Positions 25,334 to 32,028 of a stretch of DNA of 64,000 bases are shown here, piece after piece. Within the stretch, counting starts at the first letter, position 1; every line of letters begins with the position of its first letter. This stretch comes from an uncultured Clostridia bacterium. GTDB lineage: Bacteria > Bacillota > Clostridia > Christensenellales > Borkfalkiaceae. A model generated the notes under the pieces. That model made no database searches, had not been told where the DNA came from, and was given only the letters and a program-made list of their open reading frames with translations. The translations under genes were made by a program, and so were the position numbers. The stretch covers positions 30,348 to 94,347 of the forward strand of contig CANQMQ010000002.1 of the NCBI GenBank assembly GCA_947625025.1. The letters run 5' to 3'.

Positions 25334-25762
25334 ATGAAAGTAACCGTAAAGAAATTGAAAGAGGAGGCAAAATTGCCCACTTACGGCACCCGCGGTGCGG
25401 CGGGGGCAGACCTCTACACCGCAGAGGGGGGCATTGTTCCCGCGGGGGAGACCCGCTTCTTCCACACGGGCATTGCCGTGGAACTGCCCGAGGGGACGGT
25501 GGGGCTCATCTACGCGAGGAGCGGCCTCTCCTGCAAGCAAGACCTCGCTCCCGCCAACAAGGTGGGCGTCATCGATAGCGATTACCGCGGTGAGATCGTC
25601 GTCGCCCTCCACAACCATGGGAAGGAGGAGAGGGCGGTAAAACTCGGAGACCGCATCGCCCAACTCGTCGTAACTCCCTACCTCACCGCCGATTTCGAGG
25701 AGGGGGACCTCTCGGATACCAACCGCGGCGGGGGCGGATTCGGCTCCACGGGGAGGGCATAA
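25334..25762 (+). CDS. dut: dUTP diphosphatase (trimeric dUTPase)
   Basis: 142 residues. Hydrolyses dUTP to dUMP and PPi, keeping uracil out of DNA and feeding dTMP synthesis. The five family motifs are present: 'GAAGADLYTA', 'YARSGLSCK', 'GVIDSDYRGEI', 'GDRIAQLVV' and the C-terminal 'RGGGGFGSTG'. SD AAAGGAGCGAGG precedes the start. trmB begins three bases after the stop, so the two are co-transcribed. Confidence 0.96.
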   Translation: MKVTVKKLKEEAKLPTYGTRGAAGADLYTAEGGIVPAGETRFFHTGIAVELPEGTVGLIYARSGLSCKQDLAPANKVGVIDSDYRGEIVVALHNHGKEERAVKLGDRIAQLVVTPYLTADFEEGDLSDTNRGGGGFGSTGRA

Positions 25763-25765
25763 CGA

Positions 25766-26449
25766 ATGCGTATGCGCAAAAAACGGCACTTGGAGGAGCG
25801 CATGGAGGCATGCGGCGCCCTCCTTCTCGCCCGCGGGAAGCCCTGCCCCAATTTGAAGGAGGCGGCGGAAAACTTTCGTTCCCTTCTCGATTTTGAGGAG
25901 ATCTTCGGCAACGGTAACCCCGTCGAACTCGAAGTGGGGTGCGGCAACGGGGGCTTTTTGTTGACGCTTGCGGCGCGTACCCCCGAAGTCAACTACGTCG
26001 CCGCGGAGCTGTGTTCCAACGTCATTTTAACGGCGATGGAGCGCATGCGGGCGGCGGGGCTTTCCAATGTGCGGTTTCTGAACATTCCCGCGGAGATCCT
26101 GCCCTGCTATATGCCCCCGCACAGCGTCCGCCGTATCTATTTGAATTTTTCCACGCCGCTCCCCGGGAGCACCCATGAAAGACAGCGGCTGACTTCCTCC
26201 CGCTTTCTGCAAATTTACAGGGAGATCTTAACGGATGGGGGAGAGATCGTGCAAAAGACGGATAGCCTGCCCTTCTTCGAATACTCCCTTGCACAGTTCG
26301 AAAAGGAGGGCTTTTCGGTGCACGACGTCACCTACGACCTCCACCATAGCCCGTATGCGGAGGGCAACATCATAACCGAATACGAGGCAAATTTTCTAAA
26401 ACAGGGCCTGCCCATTTGCCGCGCAGTTGCCCGCAAGGAGGGCATATGA
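25766..26449 (+). CDS. trmB: tRNA (guanine-N7)-methyltransferase TrmB, variant motif
   Basis: 227 residues. SAM-dependent enzyme making m7G46 in tRNA. Family landmarks are the SAM loop 'ELEVGCGNGGFLLTLA', 'NYVAAEL', 'RLTSSRFLQIYREIL', 'KTDSLPFFEYSL' and 'ITEYEANFLKQGLPI'. The normally near-invariant 'NFSDPWPKKRH' is here 'NFSTPLPGSTH' (about 127-137): the Asp implicated in catalysis is Thr130 and the PWPK is gone. The protein otherwise aligns end to end. It may be altered in activity or target. Its stop overlaps the next start (ATGA). Confidence 0.82.
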   Translation: MRMRKKRHLEERMEACGALLLARGKPCPNLKEAAENFRSLLDFEEIFGNGNPVELEVGCGNGGFLLTLAARTPEVNYVAAELCSNVILTAMERMRAAGLSNVRFLNIPAEILPCYMPPHSVRRIYLNFSTPLPGSTHERQRLTSSRFLQIYREILTDGGEIVQKTDSLPFFEYSLAQFEKEGFSVHDVTYDLHHSPYAEGNIITEYEANFLKQGLPICRAVARKEGI

Positions 26450-27531
26450 ACGAACTTCCCACGAAGGTACTCTTTGGCAGGGGGTGCGTCCTCGAACACG
26501 CCCACCTCCTTGCTTCACTCGGCAAGCATGCGCTCATCGTAACGGGCTCCTCCTCCAAAAATAACGGGGCCCTTTCAGACATGGTATGCGCACTTTCCAT
26601 GAACGGTCAGCATGTCACGGTGTTCGACCGCGTCACCCCCAACCCGAAGCTCGGCACCGTTCGGGAGGGGGTTGCCCTCCTGAAGGCGGCCTCGGCGGAC
26701 TTTGTTATCGGCATCGGGGGTGGGTCTCCCATGGATGCGGCGAAGGCCGTTGCCCTTTTGGCCGTCCAACCGCGGAGGGACGGGGAAGTGTTTCTCGGCA
26801 ACTATGCCCCCAAGGCACTCCCGCTCGCCCTTGTGCCGACGACGGCGGGCACGGGGAGCGAGGTGACCCAATACGCCATCCTCACCAACCCCGAGCAGGA
26901 GACCAAGACGAGCATCTCTTCCCCCGCCCTCTTTGCAAAGTTCGCCTTCCTCGATGGGTCGTATACCGACGGGCTCTCCGTAAAAAATACGGTATCTCCC
27001 GCCCTCGATGCCTTCTCCCATGCGGTGGAGAGCCTGCTCACCACGGGCTCCACTCCCGAATCCGAACGATATGCCGAAATGGCGCTCAAACTGCTTGCAC
27101 CCCTGCTCGGGCGCACCAATGGGCCGCTTGAGAAGGAGGAGCGCGATAGGCTCCTGTATGCCTCCACCGTGGCGGGCATGGCAATTGCGTTTACGGGAAC
27201 TACCGCGGTGCACGGCATGGGGTATCAACTCACCTACCACTGCGGCATCGACCACGGCAGGGCAAACGCCCTCCTGCTCGGGGAGACGCTCAGGCTGTGT
27301 AGGGAGAAGGAAATTCCCGCTCTGCATACCATAGAGCAGGCATTCGGAAGAGACGTGGAGGAAATTTGCGCCCTGCTCGATGCCCTCTTGGGGGAGCGGG
27401 AGCCTATTCCAAGGGAGGAGCTTGTGGAGTTTGCCCGCCGCTCCGAGGGAAATAAAAACATCAAAAAATCGGCGTATGCGCCCACCCCGGAAGAAATCAG
27501 GCGCATCTTCCTGCATTCCTTCGGGGCATGA
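26446..27531 (+). CDS. Iron-containing alcohol dehydrogenase
   Basis: 361 residues from ATG 26446, which overlaps the trmB stop. Group III (Fe-ADH) fold: the NAD(P) loop 'GIGGGSPMDAAKAVA', 'VPTTAGTGSEVT', and metal ligands in 'DAFSHAVES' and 'HGMGYQLTYHCGIDHG' split as 'HGMGYQLTYH' and 'GIDHGRANA'. It probably interconverts alcohols and aldehydes in fermentation; the exact substrate is not readable. Placement behind dut and trmB looks like operon packing rather than a pathway. Confidence 0.9.
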   Translation: MNELPTKVLFGRGCVLEHAHLLASLGKHALIVTGSSSKNNGALSDMVCALSMNGQHVTVFDRVTPNPKLGTVREGVALLKAASADFVIGIGGGSPMDAAKAVALLAVQPRRDGEVFLGNYAPKALPLALVPTTAGTGSEVTQYAILTNPEQETKTSISSPALFAKFAFLDGSYTDGLSVKNTVSPALDAFSHAVESLLTTGSTPESERYAEMALKLLAPLLGRTNGPLEKEERDRLLYASTVAGMAIAFTGTTAVHGMGYQLTYHCGIDHGRANALLLGETLRLCREKEIPALHTIEQAFGRDVEEICALLDALLGEREPIPREELVEFARRSEGNKNIKKSAYAPTPEEIRRIFLHSFGA

Positions 27532-27600
27532 TGCTTCCGTAACCCTATCTATCGTAACCATTACGAATCAGCCCTTTTGAAGGGGACGTCATAGGACAAC

Positions 27601-27630
27601 CCACCTCCCTCATAGTATGGAGGGAGGTGG
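27601..27630 (+). promoter_or_regulatory. Hairpin sequestering the sigK ribosome binding site
   Basis: CCACCTCCCT (27601-27610) is exactly complementary to AGGGAGGTGG (27621-27630), which contains the SD of sigK; ATG follows at 27634. Ten base pairs, 10-base loop, no T-run. Confidence 0.75.
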
Positions 27631-27633
27631 GGC

Positions 27634-28335
27634 ATGATAGAACTCTTTTACGCCGTGCTTGCACGGCTCTTTTTCTTTACGGGGTCGTATGCGGACGGAA
27701 GTTCGTATCCCAAGCCGCTCTCCAAGGAGGAGGAAGCGAAATACCTTGCACTTGCGCGGGCGGGGGATAAGCATGCAAAGGATATGCTCGTCAAGCACAA
27801 CATGCGGCTGGTGGCGCATATCGTAAAGAAATACAGTGGGGCGGCGGAGACGGACGACATGCTCTCCGTGGGCTCCATCGGGCTCATCAAGGCCATCAAT
27901 ACCTTCGAGGAAGGGCACGGCACCCGTCTTGCGACCTACACGGCTCGGTGTATCGAAAATGAAATTCTGATGCTCATCCGTGCAGGGAAGAAGCATAAGA
28001 GCAACGTCTCCCTCTCAGACCCTGTAGGCACCGATAAGGATGGCAACGAGCTCACCCTCATGGACCTGCTCTTCGAGAAGGAGGATAAGGTCTTTGCGGG
28101 CGTGGAGCGGAGCCTGATGCAGGAAAAATTCTTGAGCGCCATCAAGAGCCTGCTTACCGAACGGGAGACGGTAATTATCAGTTTGCGTTACGCCCTCTGC
28201 GGGGGCGCCCCGATGGCACAGAGGGAAGTTGCGCAAAAGCTGAAGATCTCCCGCTCCTATGTCTCCCGCCTTGAAAAGAAGGCCCTCGAAAAACTCCGCC
28301 GCGGCCTCAAGCGCGAAGATTTCTTCAGCGATTGA
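27634..28335 (+). CDS. sigK: Sporulation sigma factor sigma-K
   Basis: 233 residues. Late mother-cell sigma factor. It aligns along its length with Bacillus SigK: hydrophobic pro-sequence 'LFYAVLARLFFFTGSY', then 'PKPLSKEEEAKYLALARAGD', region 2 'HNMRLVAHIVKKYSG', 'GLIKAINTFEEGHGTRLATY', 'ARCIENEILM', and region 4 'REVAQKLKISRSYVSRLEKK'. The gene is uninterrupted (no skin element). The N-terminal segment implies membrane anchoring and processing by a SpoIVFB-like protease. Its SD is buried in a hairpin, suggesting translational control. Confidence 0.94.
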   Translation: MIELFYAVLARLFFFTGSYADGSSYPKPLSKEEEAKYLALARAGDKHAKDMLVKHNMRLVAHIVKKYSGAAETDDMLSVGSIGLIKAINTFEEGHGTRLATYTARCIENEILMLIRAGKKHKSNVSLSDPVGTDKDGNELTLMDLLFEKEDKVFAGVERSLMQEKFLSAIKSLLTERETVIISLRYALCGGAPMAQREVAQKLKISRSYVSRLEKKALEKLRRGLKREDFFSD

Positions 28336-28700
28336 CGTGTGCCATCCCCTCGCTACGCTCGGGATGAGGGTGGAAGGTGCGGGATGAGGGTGGAAGGTGC
28401 GGAATGCCCCCTGTGCCTCATCTCGAGATCCCGTAGGGGCTGAGGGGACAAGGCTTCCAATCCGTCATGCTTTCTCCTCATCCCGAACCCCCGCAGGGGG
28501 TGAGAGGATGGAGTGGAATGAGGGCGGGGGAGTGTGTCATTTCGAATGCCGCTTCTGATTGTGCTACCACTGCGGCGGCACGAGCCCGCAGGGCGAAGTA
28601 CTAAGCCGCCGTAGGCGGCGCATGGAGAAATCTCATGATTAGTAGCCCGAGATGTCTCGGCTGCGCTACGCTTCGCTCGACATGACAGTCCTGTCATCTT
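28336..28700. repeat. Intergenic repeat patch
   Basis: No gene. A 20-bp unit is repeated perfectly in tandem (28361-28380 and 28381-28400). The core CGGGATGAGG recurs inverted as CCTCATCCCG (28476-28485), and several short palindromes follow (for example GCCGCC...GGCGGC near 28605). The far end, 'CTCGGCTGCGCTACGCTTCG', is the kind of sequence seen in scattered non-coding repeats of gut Firmicutes. Open frames across it are repeat shadows. Confidence 0.6.
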
Positions 28701-28703
28701 GAC

Positions 28704-28732
28704 GAAAAAAAGACCCCGCGGGGCCTTTTTTA
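28704..28732 (-). terminator. Terminator of the XRE regulator gene
   Basis: A-run, CCCCGCGGGG palindrome (28714-28723) and T-run: a bidirectional intrinsic terminator just beyond the stop of the minus-strand gene. Confidence 0.75.
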
Positions 28733-28746
28733 TCCATGAAACCGTT

Positions 28747-28986
28747 CTATTTGCTGTCGTCCGAGGGAGGATAGGGCGTCGGGTCGTCCGTTCGCCCCAA
28801 GAGGTAATCGATACTCGTATGATAAAACGCCGCAAGACGAATGAGCACGTCGGTGGGGAGGTCGTTTTCGCCCGTCTCATATTTGGAATACCCCGTCTGG
28901 GACATCCCGAGTATGCGCGCAACCTCCGTCTGATTCAAATCATGATCTTCCCGCATATCGCGGATCCTTCGATACACCGTTCTCAT
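28747..28986 (-). CDS. XRE-family transcriptional regulator
   Basis: 79 residues from the ATG at 28986. The helix-turn-helix is 'LNQTEVARILGMSQTGYSKY', followed by 'ETGENDLPTDVLIRLAAFYH' and 'DYLLGRT', the standard Cro/CI-type unit. No sensor domain follows. The longer frame upstream runs into the promoter and is rejected. The gene faces a PH-domain gene across a short region holding a perfect palindrome, so it probably represses that gene and perhaps itself. Confidence 0.85.
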   Translation of the reverse strand: MRTVYRRIRDMREDHDLNQTEVARILGMSQTGYSKYETGENDLPTDVLIRLAAFYHTSIDYLLGRTDDPTPYPPSDDSK

Positions 28987-29005
28987 TCTACCCAATCCCA
29001 AAAAA

Positions 29006-29014
29006 ATTATAACA
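29006..29014 (-). promoter_or_regulatory. Extended -10 promoter of the XRE gene
   Basis: Minus strand TGTTATAAT (29014-29006), an extended -10 with no clear -35. Confidence 0.55.
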
Positions 29015-29031
29015 TAAATCGGTAGAATCAC

Positions 29032-29060
29032 TTGACATTTAACCTGTTTCAGGTTACAAT
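29032..29060 (+). promoter_or_regulatory. PH-domain gene promoter with XRE operator in the spacer
   Basis: TTGACA (29032-29037), 17-bp spacer, TACAAT (29055-29060). The spacer carries the palindrome AACCTG-TTT-CAGGTT (29041-29055), a plausible operator for the divergent XRE protein. Confidence 0.8.
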
Positions 29061-29111
29061 AAGAACAATGAAGAGGAATTCTTCAAAATTTTACGTCATG
29101 GTGGCAAAAAA

Positions 29112-29561
29112 ATGGGTAAGTATGCAGAAAGCAATCTCCAACAGGGAGAGGGGATGGTACGAGAGGCGAGGATCACGCCGCTCTTTGCCATTTTGCGCCT
29201 CACGAACATCTTTATCATTCCGCTCATCGTGCGGCTCATCAAGTGGTCTCATATGGAATTGGCCATTACCAATCGGCGGATCATCGGCAAAATCGGCGTA
29301 ATCAAGGTGCAGACGCTCGATGCTCCCCTGAATAGGGTGCAGGATTGTTCGGTATCCCAGACGTTTTGGGGCAGAATTTGCAACTACGGGACGGTGTCTA
29401 TCCGCACGGCGGCGGCTTCGTTTTCGTTCTCGGGCGTAAAGGATGCAAACGCCTTCAAGAATGCCGTCTTGGCACAGGTGGAGCAGTACGAAGCCGATCG
29501 TGTGCAACAGCAGGCGCTCCAAATGGCTCAGGCGATGGCAAGCACAAACCAAAATCAATGA
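29112..29561 (+). CDS. Bacterial PH-domain (YdbT-like) protein
   Basis: 149 residues. The central part, 'LAITNRRIIGKIGVIKVQTLD', 'PLNRVQDCSVSQTFWGRI' and 'YGTVSIRTAAASFSFSGVKD', is the bacterial PH2 fold (PF03703). It is preceded by one hydrophobic stretch ('PLFAILRLTNIFIIPLIVRL', about 23-42) that probably inserts in or lies on the membrane. A Gln-rich coiled tail ends the protein. Function is unknown in most members. A weak SD GGTGG (29100-29104) precedes ATG 29112. Probably controlled by the divergent XRE regulator. Confidence 0.8.
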   Translation: MGKYAESNLQQGEGMVREARITPLFAILRLTNIFIIPLIVRLIKWSHMELAITNRRIIGKIGVIKVQTLDAPLNRVQDCSVSQTFWGRICNYGTVSIRTAAASFSFSGVKDANAFKNAVLAQVEQYEADRVQQQALQMAQAMASTNQNQ

Positions 29562-29564
29562 GAG

Positions 29565-29591
29565 GGAGCCGACTGCATTGCAGTCGGCTCC
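29565..29591 (+). terminator. Terminator after the PH-domain gene
   Basis: Perfect 12-bp stem GGAGCCGACTGC (29565-29576) with 29580-29591, loop ATT. Confidence 0.75.
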
Positions 29592-29613
29592 TAAAAAATT
29601 TATCGTAAAAATG

Positions 29614-29642
29614 TTGACAAAAGAGAAAAAGCGTGTTACAAT
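29614..29642 (+). promoter_or_regulatory. Promoter of the candidate antitoxin RNA
   Basis: TTGACA (29614-29619), 17-bp spacer, TACAAT (29637-29642). Confidence 0.85.
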
Positions 29643-29648
29643 AAAATC

Positions 29649-29740
29649 ACAACAAGGGTTTTGACCCTACTTTGCGGTCAGCTCCGGATTGTCAAAAGAA
29701 AACAACCGTCACTCATCACAAATCGGACGGTTGTTTTTTT
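29649..29740 (+). ncRNA. Candidate antisense antitoxin RNA
   Basis: About 92 bases from the predicted start near 29649 to the T-run at 29734-29740. It contains a small hairpin GGGTTTTGACCC and ends in a bidirectional terminator. Its 3' part is complementary to the end of the small minus-strand ORF and its terminator. No ORF inside has an SD. The layout, two convergent units meeting at one terminator, is that of fst/par-type and txpA-like type I toxin-antitoxin loci. No known family is recognised. Confidence 0.6.
29701..29740. terminator. Shared bidirectional terminator of the candidate toxin-antitoxin locus
   Basis: Stem AACAACCGTC (29701-29710) and GACGGTTGTT (29726-29735), with T-rich runs on both strands. 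Confidence 0.85.
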
Positions 29741-29832
29741 GTACGTTTTATTACAAGATACTCGATATCAAAATGCTCAAGCGTTTCAGAAAGAAGCGAA
29801 ATGAGCAAAAGGAGTTCGAAGAAATCCTTCAT
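29716..29832 (-). CDS. Small hydrophobic peptide, candidate type I toxin
   Basis: 38 residues, read from ATG at 29832 (minus strand). The SD AAAGGAGGT (29849-29841) is perfect and 8 bases from the start. The sequence opens MKDFFELLLLISLL, is acidic in the middle, and ends with the basic stretch 'VIKRTKKQPSDL'. A short hydrophobic helix plus charged tail is typical of type I toxins; the opening MKD plus hydrophobic run recalls Fst. The hydrophobic segment is short and has a Glu, so membrane insertion is uncertain. Its promoter, SD, terminator and antisense partner all support a real gene. Confidence 0.6.
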   Translation of the reverse strand: MKDFFELLLLISLLSETLEHFDIEYLVIKRTKKQPSDL

Positions 29833-29923
29833 AAGTACATACCTCCTTTTCGTTGGAATATATTTATCATATTCCCTCTCAAAGGAGCCAACCGCCTTGC
29901 AGGAACCCTTGTTGCTTAAATTT

Positions 29924-29952
29924 ATTCTATCATACGCGTTTCATAAAGTCAA
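29924..29952 (-). promoter_or_regulatory. Promoter of the candidate toxin mRNA
   Basis: Minus strand TTGACT (29952-29947), 17-bp spacer, TAGAAT (29929-29924); start near 29917, leader about 85 bases. Confidence 0.8.
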
Positions 29953-29963
29953 CCATTATTGAG

Positions 29964-29999
29964 AAAAAAAGCCGCCCGTCGCAAAAAGCGACGGGCGGC
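29964..29999 (-). terminator. Terminator of pyk
   Basis: Twelve-bp stem GCCGCCCGTCGC (29971-29982) with 29988-29999, AAAAA loop; the A-run at 29964-29970 is the T-run on the minus strand. Confidence 0.9.
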
Positions 30000-30010
30000 A
30001 GTGCGTATTC

Positions 30011-31423
30011 TTATACCGATTCCAAATTGATGAGGGAGGAGTTGCCGCTCTTGCCGTTCGGGGTGCCGCCCGTAATGACAATGACGTCCCCCTTCTTCAC
30101 GAGGCCGCTCTCGACGGCCGCCCGCTTTGCAAAGTGGAACAGAACGTCCACCGAGAAGTATTCCTCGGAGAGGACGGGCAGGACCCCCCACGAGAGGGCG
30201 AGTTTTCTGTAACTCTTCTCATCCGTCGTCATGCCTATGATATCGATATTGGGGCGGAACCGCGAGACCATCTTTGCGGTGCCGCCCGTGCGGGTGCAGA
30301 CGACGATGGCCTTCGCGTGCACGTCGTGGGCGAGAAGGCACGCCGAGTGGGAGAGGGCATCGGAGAGCCCGCGGATGAGGTACTCCTTATCTTCAACGTA
30401 TTGGATATATTCGGTCTTGTTTTCCGCCTGTTCGGCGATGCGCGCCATGGCGGCGACCGCCTGAACGGGGTATTCGCCCGCCGCGGTCTCCCCGGAGAGC
30501 ATGATGGCGGAGGAACCGTCGTATACGGCATTGGCGACGTCCGAAATTTCGGCACGGGTGGGGCGGGGCTGATGGATCATGCTCTCGAGCATCTCGGTCG
30601 CCGTAATGCACCGCTTGCCCGCCTTACGGCAGGCGGTGATGATGGTCTTTTGGATATCGGGGAGTTCCTCGTAGGGGATCTCTACGCCCATGTCTCCGCG
30701 GCCGATCATGATGCCGTCTGAAACCCTGAGGATCTCATCGAGGTTGTTGACGCCCGCCCTGTTCTCGATCTTTGCAATGAGGTCGATATCCGTGCTCCCG
30801 TGTTCCTTCAAAAAGTTTCTGACGTCGAGGATGTCCTGCGCTTTGGAGACGAAGGAGCAGGCGATGAAGTCTACCCCGTGCTCGATGCCGAAGAGGAGGT
30901 CTGCCTTGTCTTGTTCGGAGAGGTAGACGAGGTTGAGCTGTTTTTCGGGGAAGAACATGCTCTTGCGGTTGGAGAGCTCCCCGCCGATCACGACTTTGCA
31001 GAGGACGTCGGGCGCCTTCACCTTCACGACCTCGAATACCATGAGGCCGTTGTTGAGAAGAATTTTATCCCCGGGGTTCATTTCGGCGCAAATGTTCTTA
31101 TAGGATACGGAGACCCTCGTCTCGTCCCCTTCCACCTCTTCGGAGGTGAAGGAGAAGGGATCGCCCGCCTTTAAGGTAACTTTGCCCTCCTTGAAGGTGC
31201 CGATACGGAACTCGGGGCCCTTGGTATCGAGCAGAACGGGAAGCGGAATATTCTTTTCGGCACGGACCTTTCGGATGAGTTCGATCTTCTTGGCGTGGTC
31301 CGCATGGGTGCCGTGAGAGAAGTTGATGCGCGCAACGTTCATGCCCGCATCCGCCATCGCGGCGATGATCTCTTCGGTATCCGAAGCAGGGCCGAGCGTA
31401 CAAACGATCTTTGTCTTTTTCAT
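30011..31423 (-). CDS. pyk: Pyruvate kinase
   Basis: 470 residues, the standard length without the extra C-terminal PEP-utiliser domain found in some Firmicutes. Last step of glycolysis, PEP plus ADP to pyruvate plus ATP. Landmarks are 'TKIVCTLGPASDTEE', 'NVARINFSHG', 'LDTKGPEFR', the active-site 'IAKIENRAGVNNLDEIL' and 'MIGRGDMGVEIP', and 'MLESMIHQPRPTRAEISDVA'. It is transcribed alone on the minus strand, divergent from the RNase P RNA gene. Confidence 0.97.
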   Translation of the reverse strand: MKKTKIVCTLGPASDTEEIIAAMADAGMNVARINFSHGTHADHAKKIELIRKVRAEKNIPLPVLLDTKGPEFRIGTFKEGKVTLKAGDPFSFTSEEVEGDETRVSVSYKNICAEMNPGDKILLNNGLMVFEVVKVKAPDVLCKVVIGGELSNRKSMFFPEKQLNLVYLSEQDKADLLFGIEHGVDFIACSFVSKAQDILDVRNFLKEHGSTDIDLIAKIENRAGVNNLDEILRVSDGIMIGRGDMGVEIPYEELPDIQKTIITACRKAGKRCITATEMLESMIHQPRPTRAEISDVANAVYDGSSAIMLSGETAAGEYPVQAVAAMARIAEQAENKTEYIQYVEDKEYLIRGLSDALSHSACLLAHDVHAKAIVVCTRTGGTAKMVSRFRPNIDIIGMTTDEKSYRKLALSWGVLPVLSEEYFSVDVLFHFAKRAAVESGLVKKGDVIVITGGTPNGKSGNSSLINLESV

Positions 31424-31497
31424 AAAATCCCCCCAAAAATTGTTCGACTATATTTTATCATATTCGCATGAAAAAACAAGCCTTTTTTGAAAATTTG

Positions 31498-31506
31498 TGC
31501 TATAAT
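31498..31506 (+). promoter_or_regulatory. Extended -10 promoter of rnpB
   Basis: TGCTATAAT (31498-31506) with no good -35; start near 31512. Confidence 0.7.
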
Positions 31507-31511
31507 AATTG

Positions 31512-31909
31512 TACCGAGCGGACTGCGCGGCCGCGGCGTACCTTTGAGTGCGACGAGGAAAGTCCGGGCATCGCAGGGCAGGACGCCTGATAACGTCAGG
31601 TGAAGGTGACTTCAAGGAAAGTGCAACAGAAATAAACCGCCCGCATGGTTTACAGCCCCACATGGCCGAGGAAGCATGCGGGTAAGGGTGGAAAGGCGAG
31701 GTAAGAGCTCACCGACGGGACGGTAACGCCCCGTGCCATGTAAACCCCGTCCGATGCAAGTTTGGGTCTCTCCCACAAGGGTTGCCCGCCCGGGAGAGTG
31801 CCGCCAATAACGCTGGAGCCTGTCGGTGACGGCAGGCGTAGATAAATGGCCGCGCTACCGCGAATTTTCGCGGGGTGACAGAACCCGGCTTACAGGTCCG
31901 TCTCGGTAC
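31512..31909 (+). ncRNA. rnpB: RNase P RNA
   Basis: Catalytic RNA that matures tRNA 5' ends. Conserved blocks are all present: 'GAGGAAAGTCCGGGC' (CR I), 'ACAGAAATAAACCGC', 'GGTAAGGGTGGAAAGGCG' with 'GGTAAGAGCTCACCG', 'AGATAAATGGCCGC' and 'GACAGAACCCGGCTTACAGG'. The ends pair (TACCGAGCGGAC with GTCCGTCTCGGTA) as helix P1. The loop set looks like the ancestral type A. It lies between pyk and a flippase-like gene. Confidence 0.95.
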
Positions 31910-31939
31910 TTCGGAAGAAAGCCCCGCATGGGGCGGTGA

Positions 31940-31970
31940 TTGCCCTCCGCATGCGCGGAGGGCAACTTTT
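31940..31970 (+). terminator. Terminator of rnpB
   Basis: Eleven-bp stem TTGCCCTCCGC (31940-31950) with 31955-31965, loop ATGC, then CTTTT. Confidence 0.85.
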
Positions 31971-31989
31971 CGGATATGCCGCAATTTGG

Positions 31990-32018
31990 TTGCAATTTTC
32001 GGGCGAGTGAGGTATAAT
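31990..32018 (+). promoter_or_regulatory. Promoter of the flippase-like gene
   Basis: TTGCAA (31990-31995), 17-bp spacer, TATAAT (32013-32018). An in-frame ATG at 32017 overlaps the -10 box and is excluded; ATG 32029 is 10 bases downstream, a near-leaderless start. Confidence 0.8.
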
Positions 32019-32028
32019 GAGAAGGAAT

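Noticed and set aside
28353..28922. 189-codon minus-strand frame over the intergenic repeat
   Set aside because: It crosses palindromic repeats and the terminator and reads into the XRE gene in another frame; such frames recur wherever this kind of repeat does.
29672..29962. Two plus-strand frames across the toxin-like locus
   Set aside because: They start at weak codons within the antisense RNA or lack an SD, and run through the terminator. The minus-strand 38-residue frame has a perfect SD.
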